Source: Baffinella frigidus (lineage: Eukaryota > Cryptophyceae > Cryptomonadales > Baffinellaceae). Taken from it: DNA of 10,077 nt. The position numbers and the translations under genes are program-made. Location: positions 760,143-770,219 of the forward strand of contig MU646341.1 of assembly GCA_026770585.1 (NCBI GenBank), in the 5' to 3' direction. Below are positions 4,852-9,607 of the stretch, piece by piece (position 1 is the stretch's first letter; each line of letters opens with the position of its first letter). Below the pieces are notes generated by a model. The model saw only the letters and a program-made list of their open reading frames with translations. It was not told the origin of the DNA and did not search any database.

Positions 4852-5190
4852 TTCAAACTACTGCACCCTCAAACCTCCACCCTCAACCCTCAACCCTCAC
4901 CCCTAGACTCTAGACCCTGAACCTTCATCGCTCAACCCCAAACCCCGAACCCTAAATTCTAAATACTACACCCTACACCCTAAACACTCAACCCAAACCC
5001 CCAAACTCCAGACCCTATACCCTGCACCCTACTCCCTACACCCTAAACCCGAACCCCCAAACTCCAAACCCTTAACCCTAAACGCTAAACACTGAACACT
5101 AAACCCCCAACCCCAAACCCCAAACCCCAAACCCCAAACCCCAAACCCCAAACTCCAGACCCCAAACCCCAAACACCAAACACCAAACAC
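4775..5190 (+). repeat. Telomere-like array 5 (CCCTCAA, CCCTACA, CCCCAAA variants)
   Basis: Begins with CCCTCAA units, passes through CCCTACA, CCCTAAA and CGAACCC forms, and ends with CCCCAAA and CACCAAA units. Blocks of like variants suggest local expansion of single mutated units. It ends at CACTCACTGCAG, directly before exon E. Confidence 0.85.
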
Positions 5191-5202
5191 CACTCACTGC
5201 AG

Positions 5203-5242
5203 CGCTCGCGGTGTCCGCGGAGGCAATGATGGAGGAGATCGC
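5203..5242 (+). CDS. Exon E part 1 (paralogue copy 1)
   Basis: A 40-nt island between arrays, preceded by CACTGCAG. The frame reads LAVSAEAMMEEIA, with its last codon GC|G split by the intron. Paralogue copy 2 encodes LVVEAMMEQIASTI without a break. The shared stretch GGAGGCAATGATGGAG is exact. The exon is phase-2 terminated, matching the next part. Family unknown. Confidence 0.6.
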
Positions 5243-5628
5243 GTAAACCCCAAACTCTAAACCCTAAATCCTAAACCTTGAACCCTAAATCCTAAACCCT
5301 AAACCCTAAACCCTAAACCCTAAACCCTAAACCCTAAACCCTAAACCCTAAACCCTAAACCCTAAAACCAAACCCTAAATCCTAAATCCTAAACCCTAAA
5401 TCCTGAACCTGAAACCCTAAACCCCAAACCCCAAACCCCAAACCCCAAACCCTAATCCCTAAACCCTAAAACCTAAACCCTAAACCCTAAACCCTAAACC
5501 CTAAACCCCAAACCCTAAACCCTGAACACTCAACCCCAAACCCTGCACCCTACACCCTGAACCCTCAACCTGAAACCCTAAACCCTAAACCTGAAACCCT
5601 AAACCCCAAACCATAAACCCTAAACCAG
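5243..5628 (+). other. Intron made entirely of telomere-like repeats (GT-AG)
   Basis: 386 bp from GTAAACCCC to TAAACCAG. The donor itself looks like repeat sequence (GTAAAC). It is called an intron because joining 5242 to 5629 gives GC|G TCG ACA ATC, and the paralogue at 6201-6212 has the uninterrupted codons GCA TCG ACG ATC. Units are CCCTAAA with CCCCAAA, CCCTGAA and CCTGAAA variants. Confidence 0.65.
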
Positions 5629-5695
5629 GTCGACAATCGTCTTCCCAGGCGACCTCTCTAAGGTACTTAACCGCCTCTCCATTTTAGATGTGATG
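5629..5695 (+). CDS. Exon E part 2 (paralogue copy 1)
   Basis: Continues STIVFPGDLSKVLNRLSILD and then VM. Copy 2 reads STIVVLGELDLSKVRANALI, with GACCTCTCTAAGGTAC exact between the two and a 6-bp in-frame length difference. AAG|GTAC looks like a donor, but similarity continues past it (KVxxxxxxIL), so I keep the exon open to the next inverted repeat. Confidence 0.5.
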
Positions 5696-5699
5696 TTGT

Positions 5700-5797
5700 T
5701 CAATCAAAAGTCAAGTCAATGGCTGAATCCTTCACATCGAAGGATTCCGCCAAAGGTTGACGGTGATTGCAGGGGAAGTTGACTTTTGCGATTGCAT
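5700..5797. mobile_element. Nested inverted repeat after exon E
   Basis: The inner stem TGGCTGAATCCTTC / GAAGGATTCCGCCA (5720-5733 / 5739-5752) has one mismatch. The outer arms AATCAAAAGTCAA (5702-5714) and TTGACTTTTGCGATT (5780-5794) pair imperfectly. The right outer arm carries the AAGTTGACTTTTG motif shared with 6127, 6449 and 8855. Confidence 0.65.
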
Positions 5798-5828
5798 CCC
5801 CTCAGGTCTAGCGTAGCTAGCTCTGAGA

Positions 5829-5925
5829 GAGTTTTATTCTGGCTCGTCCGTAAAAGTATTTAATAGCAGAAATCCAGTACACACGGGCGCATGGACAGCC
5901 TTTAGGACGAGCCAGAATAAAACTC
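5829..5925. mobile_element. Fold-back with perfect 21-bp arms
   Basis: GAGTTTTATTCTGGCTCGTCC (5829-5849; 21 bp) and its exact reverse complement at 5905-5925 enclose a 55-nt spacer. A one-armed relative is at 439-459. Coding-like sequence begins just downstream at 5928. Confidence 0.8.
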
Positions 5926-5927
5926 AG

Positions 5928-5978
5928 GTAGAGATAGACTCTTTTCAAGTTGACATCCTGGTTATGCGGTACAATTTG
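5928..5978 (+). CDS. Exon K (paralogue copy 2, 5' part)
   Basis: VEIDSFQVDILVMRYNL follows CTCAG. EVEIESIRKKLV at 8927-8962 is a likely relative (shared VEI-acid-S). A reversed fragment is at 2183-2219. The segment is broken by a perfect palindrome. The upstream and downstream frames differ by 23 nt of palindrome, so simple read-through would shift frame. Confidence 0.4.
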
Positions 5979-6001
5979 GTGAGCCCGGGCTCACCAAATT
6001 G
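5972..6001. repeat. Perfect 30-bp palindrome
   Basis: CAATTTGGTGAGCCC followed by its exact reverse complement, with no spacer. It lies between two coding-like segments. It is too short to be spliced as a normal intron. It may be the footprint of an excised or internally deleted fold-back. Confidence 0.9.
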
Positions 6002-6415
6002 GAGACCGAATTTACTGAGACAGAGCTACCACACGGTGGGCTACGAAGGTTTCGTTGGGCTGGAATTCAGGGTGTTACGTGACCAAATTGCACCAGAAAA
6101 TCCTTGAAAGTTAAATGCCTGAAGGCAAGTTGACTTTTGATGAAAGGTCCGTACCTCCACCGTGTGGGTACTCGTGGTGGAGGCAATGATGGAGCAGATC
6201 GCATCGACGATCTCATGTGGAACACTTTCAATTCATCAACTTGGATTCAATCAAAACTACTACACGTCTGCTTTAATATTACTAATAAAGATCGTTCTGT
6301 GTAGTAAATTTCATTGAACCTAGTTTATAAATTAAAAGTGTTTACACATGAGATCGTCGTCCTGGGTGAGCTTGACCTCTCTAAGGTACGGGCGAACGCC
6401 CTAATTCTGGCAATA
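6002..6415 (+). CDS. Paralogue copy 2 of exon E, split by two elements
   Basis: Pieces 6002-6028 (ETEFTETEL), 6171-6212 (LVVEAMMEQIASTI) and 6356-6415 (VVLGELDLSKVRANALILAI) share one frame once 6029-6170 and 6213-6355 are removed. Both joins are fixed by small flanking duplications (TAC and GATC), and the second also by alignment to copy 1. The inserts are 142 and 143 nt, neither a multiple of 3, so without removal the protein would be lost. It could be a spliced gene or a pseudogene. Function unknown. Confidence 0.5.
6030..6168 (+). mobile_element. TIR element family 4, copy 1
   Basis: CACACGGTGG (6030-6039) pairs exactly with CCACCGTGTG (6157-6166). TAC is duplicated at 6027-6029 and 6169-6171. 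It shares GGTGGGCTACGAAGG with repeat family 3, ACGTGACCAAA with 9453, and AAGTTGACTTTTGATGA with 6449 and 8855. It lies within coding sequence, and neither GT-AG nor GC-AG borders fit the exact excision. Confidence 0.65.
6213..6351. mobile_element. Fold-back introner-like element with GATC duplication
   Basis: Ends TCATGTG and CACATGA, arms of about 55-60 bp at roughly 75-80 percent identity, and GATC on both sides (6209-6212 and 6352-6355). Excising 143 nt restores GCA TCG ACG ATC GTC GTC. One equivalent window, 6210-6352, starts AT and ends AG. The centre holds CTTTAATATTACTAATAAAG, similar to the loop of 539-608. Confidence 0.75.
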
Positions 6416-6474
6416 TGACAATTATGTTAACGTTAACTGTCTTCAGGCAAGTTGACTTTTGATGAACGGTTCCT
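6416..6474 (+). repeat. Palindrome GTTAACGTTAAC and family 4 fragment
   Basis: A perfect 12-bp palindrome lies at 6426-6437, then CAGGCAAGTTGACTTTTGATGA (key block at 6449-6465) as in 6127-6143. It follows the last codon of copy 2 and leads into the next array, so it may be the start of an intron (GCAAGT at 6447 would be a GC-type donor). Confidence 0.5.
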
Positions 6475-6697
6475 GAACCCTAAACCCCTAAACCCTAACC
6501 TCTAGACCCTAAACCCTAAACCCTAAACCCTAAACCCTACACCTTAAACCCTAAACCCTAAACCACAAACCCTGAACCCCAAAACCTAAACCCTAGATTC
6601 TAAACCTTAAACCCTAAACCCCAAACCCTCAACCCCAAACCCCAAACCCCAAACCCTACATTCTAAAAGCTAAACCCTAAAACCCAAACCCTAACCC

Positions 6698-6736
<39 letters not shown>

Positions 6737-6832
6737 ACCCCAAAACCCTCCACCCTAAACCCTAAACCCTAAACCCTAAACCCCAAACCCTAAACCCTGA
6801 ACCCCAAACCCTAAACCCCAAACCTCAAACAG
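6475..6832 (+). repeat. Telomere-like array 6, ending AAACAG
   Basis: Mixed CCCTAAA, CCCCAAA, CCCTCAA and CCTTAAA units. The last bases CTCAAACAG abut exon F exactly as AAACAG abuts exon B after array 1. Confidence 0.85.
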
Positions 6833-7048
6833 GAAGCTTCGCGCGCAGCACAGCACGAATTGCTCAGCGAATCGAGTGCTGACGGATCCGAGGAGAGTTC
6901 GGACGTGACTGAGGACGAGACCGCGCGAGGAGACGCGTCACGGCCCGTGGAGACGGTACCGAACGGGCTGTTTCTCTCGACGCCGGACATTCCTGGGATG
7001 GGGCATGTGGACCAGCTGATCAACGCGTTGGAAGGCTTCATGGATAAG
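6833..7048 (+). CDS. Exon F, acidic then helical, unknown protein
   Basis: Seventy-two codons open from the AG of array 6 to AAG|GTCTCC. Residues 1-45 are rich in E, S and D (motifs LLSESSADGSEESSD and VTEDETARGDAS), suggesting a disordered acidic stretch. Residues 52-72 (PDIPGMGHVDQLINALEGFM) look like an amphipathic helix. The last 21 codons recur at 7246-7308 with two amino-acid changes. The minus strand is also open, but the duplicate's changes (ATT/ATC silent, P to S, D to N) fit the plus frame. The donor is poor. Confidence 0.5.
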
Positions 7049-7175
7049 GTCTCCACCGTTACCTTACTACGCGGGAGAGCTACATGTCATTTTACGCCCT
7101 GCGTCTTTCTATTGTTGCCCCTTGAAATCGGCAAAAGTTGACGGAGATGCCCACAAATAATTGACTTTGACCTTG

Positions 7176-7209
7176 CCGGCAACCGCAACATCAGTCCGCG
7201 GTTGGCCGG
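7176..7209. repeat. Short inverted repeat
   Basis: CCGGC-AACCGC pairs with GCGGTTGGCCGG with one bulged base and an 11-nt loop. It lies in non-coding sequence between exon F and its duplicate. Nothing else was seen in 7050-7243. Confidence 0.5.
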
Positions 7210-7245
7210 ATAAGACATCTAGTCCTCCCTCGTAGTAAGTTAACG

Positions 7246-7308
7246 GACATCTCCGGGATGGGGCATGTGGACCAGCTGATCAACGCGTTGGAAGGCTTCA
7301 TGAATAAG
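7246..7308 (+). pseudogene. Partial duplicate of exon F
   Basis: Encodes DISGMGHVDQLINALEGFMN and then K, with four base differences in 67 bp (7244-7310) against 6984-7050. The duplication is recent. The boundary lies at CGGACAT, after GTAAGTTAA. It carries the same AAG|GTC end. No acceptor is obvious. Confidence 0.5.
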
Positions 7309-7344
7309 GTCCGCTGTCGAGCCTCCAAAGCACACGATCAAACG

Positions 7345-7375
7345 CCAGGGCCGGAAATCCGGCCCTGGTTTTTTT
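7345..7375 (+). terminator. Terminator-like GC hairpin followed by T7
   Basis: CCAGGGCCGG, AAAT, CCGGCCCTGG (perfect 10-bp stem) and then TTTTTTT, C, TTTT. In bacteria this would be a strong intrinsic terminator, and a T run can also stop RNA polymerase III. In this eukaryotic context it is more likely another palindrome of the local kind. Only the structure is certain. Confidence 0.4.
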
Positions 7376-7524
7376 CTTTTAAAATGACTTTAAAAGTCCA
7401 GTTCCTCCAAGATGCAGGTGAAAGTTTTTAAAACTCTTTAAAATTGTGTCCCGTCTCGCTCGACAGCGGTTTCCATAACCTGTGTGGGAAAATGGCTCCA
7501 ATGGATGCGCGAATTAGTCAACAG

Positions 7525-7680
7525 GTGTGGGTCTCTCCGGACGAAAGCGTCATGTAGTGGATCAAATCGGGGCTGGAGCGTGAGCCATTTCCACTCCAGG
7601 TACAAGACAAGCAGGCGCGTGAGGCGTTCCGTGCCGTAGTGGAGACGCGCAGCGCCTTCATCAAAGCGGTGCACCTTCCA
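7525..7680 (+). pseudogene. Exon G with one in-frame TAG
   Basis: After CAACAG the frame reads VWVSPDESVM, then TAG at 7555-7557, then WIKSGLEREPFPLQVQDKQA and REAFRAVVETRSAFIKAVH. Apart from that stop it looks like real, charged, helical coding sequence. A 17-bp identical inverted piece at 3828-3844 continues into DELLP, linking it to exon I. The minus strand is open for 102 codons here but crosses the mobile element and is judged a shadow. The gene is split at 7676 by TIR family 2. Confidence 0.4.
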
Positions 7681-7849
7681 CGCCAGGGTAGATGTGGGAT
7701 GGTCATACACACTCGTTCGCAATAGATGGCTTATCCTGGTACACATTCTTACTTTGAGATATTATTGCGGCGGCAAAGAGCTCCAATTCCCAACACTTTT
7801 GGCGTGTTTCCCGGGTAGAATCAACGTTCATCGAAGCGGTGCACATTCC
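7657..7849. repeat. 23-bp direct repeats flanking a TIR element
   Basis: TTCATC-A-AAGCGGTGCAC at 7657-7679 and TTCATC-G-AAGCGGTGCAC at 7827-7849 match 21 of 23 and both encode FI(K/E)AVH(L/I)P. The element between them lacks its right end. Confidence 0.6.
7676..7826 (+). mobile_element. TIR element family 2, copy 2 (3'-truncated)
   Basis: ACGCCAGGGTAGA, GTGGGATGGTCATACACACTCG and GAGCTCCAATTCCCAACACTTT-type blocks match 8315-8466. The last 50 bp or so, including the right TIR, are missing. Confidence 0.75.
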
Positions 7850-7908
7850 TCCTGGATCAAACTCATCTCGAAAGACAACAGAATCAGTTCCCTCGTTGGC
7901 GTTTTCAG

Positions 7909-7949
7909 TTAGTTAGGACGCCTGATTAAATTTACTATGCCCTAACTAA
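7909..7949. repeat. Inverted repeat TTAGTTAGG / CCTAACTAA
   Basis: Nine-bp exact arms around a 23-nt spacer. It lies upstream of the pyrimidine-rich TCTCCTATTCAACCGCAG at 7952-7969. The CCTAACTAA arm also contains a CTAAC branch-point-like sequence about 25 nt before that AG. Confidence 0.5.
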
Positions 7950-7969
7950 TGTCTCCTATTCAACCGCAG

Positions 7970-8287
7970 GGATTATGGTTTATGGTTTGCAACCTTGCAC
8001 TCGATTTGGCCCAGCAGCGCCGCGTATGCGCAGATGACTGGGATACAACGGCCAGAACCTGATGCTGTTTTCACAGCACAGGCCAACGGGGAACATTGTG
8101 TCGCCTTATCCACCCTGGAGGCAACTATTCGGCAAATCGATGGTTTCTTTAGTCAACTCCCGTACAAATGCCACCAGAATCGGGTGGCATCTGCAGCATC
8201 TGTGGGAGATTGACTTAAGATTTGCCCCTGGGTTGCCTCCAGGGTTGCTAAATTATATTGGAGTGACGCCGGAACCTTGTCTGCCAT
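7970..8287 (+). CDS. Coding-like region, frame unresolved
   Basis: Starts after a good 3' splice-site sequence (CCGCAG at 7964-7969). Frame 1 (7971-8213) includes LHSIWPSSAAYAQMTGIQ and EHCVALSTLEATIRQIDGFF. Frame 2 opens at once as GLWFMVCNLALDLAQQRRVC but stops near 8058. Frame 3 (about 8040-8287) includes NLMLFSQHRPTGNIVSPYP and IGWHLQHLWEIDLRFAPGL. All look natural, so one frameshift, an intron or overlapping relics are possible. No domain recognised. GCCACC...GGTGGC at 8170-8189 forms a hairpin. Confidence 0.3.
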
Positions 8288-8314
8288 AATTTTGACATAA
8301 TTTATCGTGTGCAT

Positions 8315-8518
8315 GACCACGCCAGGGTAGACGTGGGATGGTCATACACACTCGTTCGATAGATCGCTTATCCTGGTACACATTCTTATTTTTAAAACTT
8401 TATCGCGACGGCAAAGAGCTCCAATTCCCAACACTTTTGGCGTGTTTCCCGTGTAGAATCAACTTTACTCGAAGATCGTGTAGTGAAATGAAATTTCGAC
8501 GTGTGACCTGGTGTGGCC
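8315..8518 (+). mobile_element. TIR element family 2, copy 3
   Basis: Ends ACGCCAGG and CCTGGTGT (one mismatch as inverted repeats). Flanks GACC and GGCC may be a decayed GGCC duplication. Internal blocks match copies 1 and 2, including TTTGGCGTGTTTCCC, GAATCAACTTTACTCGA and GATCGTGTAGT. It precedes exon J directly. Confidence 0.8.
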
Positions 8519-8706
8519 TCCTGAACCAAACCCTCGAGGACTTGGCGGGAGTGGACACTGTCCTCGAGGCAGTGATTCAGGAGGTCACGAGGCAGTGGTT
8601 CAGGAGGTCGCGAGGTAGTGGTTCAGGAGGTCACGAGGCAGTGGTTCAGGAGGTCTTCGGCTGGTGCAAGATGACATGCTGCGAGACACTCCCTACCGCT
8701 GCCTGA
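8518..8706 (+). CDS. Exon J with internal 23-bp repeat expansion
   Basis: Reads LLNQTLEDLAGVDTVLEAVI, QEV, a repeat-encoded stretch TRQWFRRSRGSGSGGH, then EAVVQEVFGWCK and MTCCETLPTAA, ending in a TGA. The first and fourth repeat units encode EAV(I/V)QEV in the same frame because three extra 23-bp units add 69 nt. Before expansion the protein would read LEAVVQEVFGWCK. The start is at the right end of the TIR element. The TGA may be true or intronic. Confidence 0.45.
   Translation, partial: LLNQTLEDLAGVDTVLEAVIQEVTRQWFRRSRGSGSGGHEAVVQEVFGWCKMTCCETLPTAA
8532..8569. repeat. Perfect 10-bp hairpin in exon J
   Basis: CCTCGAGGAC (8532-8541) pairs with GTCCTCGAGG (8560-8569) around an 18-nt loop. 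It lies inside coding sequence and its right arm overlaps the first tandem unit. Confidence 0.7.
8566..8657 (+). repeat. 23-bp tandem repeat, exactly 4 units
   Basis: Units GAGGCAGTGGTTCAGGAGGT plus CAC start at 8566, 8589, 8612 and 8635, with 0-2 differences each. Confidence 0.95.
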
Positions 8707-8756
8707 CCAAACCTGGGCTCGCCATTAACGCATTTTAGTTGCCTTTTTGTACTGGA

Positions 8757-8926
8757 CCACGCGGTGGGCTTCGAGGGTCTCGAAGCCCCTAGATTTAGCG
8801 GTAAAGTGACCAAATCTGCGTTAGAAAATCTTCAAAGTTAACTGCCCACAGGGTAAGTTGACTTTTGATGAGAGGCCCGTAGTCCACTGGGTGGGTGTCG
8901 GCTCTGAATGTGTTTTTATGGTGTAG
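8757..8926 (+). mobile_element. TIR element family 4, copy 2, forming an intron end
   Basis: ACCACGCGGTGGGCTTCGAG, GTGACCAAAT, AGAAAATC and AAGTTGACTTTTGATGA follow the order of 6028-6143. GGGCTTCGAG-GGT-CTCGAAGCCC at 8766-8788 is a perfect hairpin. Donor candidates are GTAAAG at 8801 and GTAAGT at 8853; the acceptor candidate is GTGTAG at 8921-8926. The tail GTGGGTGTCGG...AATGTGTTTTTATGG is shared with 9567-9597. Confidence 0.55.
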
Positions 8927-8959
8927 GAGGTGGAGATAGAATCCATCCGGAAAAAGCTC
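8927..8959 (+). CDS. Microexon H
   Basis: Eleven codons, EVEIESIRKKL, between GTGTAG and GTAAGA, in phase 0 at both ends. If unspliced it continues VRAADTGYSM to a TAG at 8990-8992. It resembles exon K (VEIDSF...). The charged helical peptide has no recognised family. Confidence 0.45.
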
Positions 8960-9083
8960 GTAAGAGCGGCCGACACGGGGTACAGTATGTAGCACAATGC
9001 GGAAGGCAGGTGCAGCGCTGACGCTGGTTGTTTGGCAATAAATTACCAATCTCTCTCGGCCAATGCCTGGGTGTGAGAAGAAG
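8960..9083 (+). other. Candidate 124-bp intron (GTAAGA...AAG)
   Basis: A good donor, GTAAGA. The acceptor GAGAAG at 9078-9083 keeps phase 0 into the next coding segment. Alternatively, an insertion at GTAC (8980-8983 and 9111-9114, with short AGT/ACT ends) is present here, but removing it gives a less convincing frame. Confidence 0.3.
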
Positions 9084-9454
9084 GGAGGATCGAACGCGCT
9101 GAAAGAAACTGTACCGAGGTGGGCTCATCGTCAGGCGGATAGAGCTATTCCGGTAAGACTTGTCGCGTTTTTGATTTCGAGACTTCGAGACTTCGAGACT
9201 TGATTTGTACCATGAGATTTGAAACGGTGTGTTTTAAAACGTTTTACGCCCTTTAAAACCTTTTTGAAGTCTGAAATCTTGAAATCTCGAATTCGAAAAC
9301 GCGACAAGTCCTACCGGAATGGCTCTAGACGTTTGGATCACTCATCTCCAGACGCGGCGCAGGTGCATAATGAGCTCCTGCCGATGGCGGATCGAGCTGC
9401 GGAGAACACACGGCTCAAGAAGGACCAGCTATTGTTGGGATATCCCGCAGCTAC
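9084..9454 (+). CDS. Exon I, split by a fold-back element
   Basis: 9084-9143 reads GGSNALKETVPRWAHRQADR. After removal of 9144-9329 (186 nt) it continues RLDHSSPDAAQV and then HNELLPMADRAAENTRLKKD up to 9425, then QLLLGYPAA before GTGACC at 9455. AGA is duplicated at both element borders (9141-9143, 9327-9329). The core NELLPMADRAAENTRLKKD is repeated with one conservative change in exon I', which fixes the frame. It is probably a charged helix or coiled coil. Family not recognised. Confidence 0.55.
9144..9326. mobile_element. Fold-back introner-like element with AGA duplication
   Basis: Arms of about 58-60 bp (9141-9199 and 9266-9326) share AGAGCTATTCCGG / CCGGAATGGCTCT with one mismatch and CTTGTCGCGTTTT / AAAACGCGACAAG exactly. 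GTAAGA at 9153 and CTCTAG at 9328 could serve as GT-AG borders, but only the 186-nt removal (for example 9143-9328, ending in AG) preserves the exact frame. The left arm holds three GAGACTTC units. Confidence 0.75.
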
Positions 9455-9607
9455 GTGACCAAACGCGACTATTTGTGTGAAAATTACTACACAGCGGCCC
9501 ACTTGAAAAGGACTTGTAAATTTCAAAATTTCGAAATGGTCACATTTCTAGCCTCGAGTGGACAGTGTGGGTGTCGGCGCTCAATGTGTTTTTATGGGTT
9601 GGTGCAG
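9455..9607 (+). other. Repeat-derived candidate intron (GTGACC...GTGCAG)
   Basis: 153 bp between the two exon I copies. Its start, GTGACCAAACGC...CTATTTGT...ATTACTACAC, is the family seen inverted at 291-332. Its tail matches the tail before microexon H. The CCTCGAGTGG at 9552-9561 recurs at 423-432, again downstream of that family. Confidence 0.5.

Noticed and set aside
4668-4913. Extension of exon L into the array as one 81-codon protein
   Set aside because: The C-terminal half is translated CCCTCAA repeat (repeating STLNPQP), so the exon is more likely to stop at GTACTG.
5972-6001. A 23-nt intron starting GTGAGC
   Set aside because: It is too short for spliceosomal removal and does not end in AG; a repair footprint is more likely.
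6274-6282. A geminivirus-like replication origin
   Set aside because: Only the nonamer matches; there are no iterons or Rep gene, and the sister loop at 560-587 lacks it. Reported only as a low-interest hint.
6811-7056. 81-codon minus-strand frame opposite exon F
   Set aside because: The plus frame begins at an AG, has a sensible acidic-to-helical layout, and its duplicate's changes fit plus-strand codons.
7345-7375. Bacterial origin or contamination of the window
   Set aside because: One terminator-like hairpin is outweighed by telomere-like arrays, splice-site patterns and the lack of any long open frame or ribosome-binding-site-led gene.
7438-7746. 102-codon minus-strand open frame
   Set aside because: It crosses the border of TIR family 2, and short duplicated words (FIKAV) support the plus strand. 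It is kept only as a shadow.
8795-9128. 84- and 70-codon minus-strand frames
   Set aside because: They run across the family 4 element and the candidate intron, with no duplicated copy supporting them.
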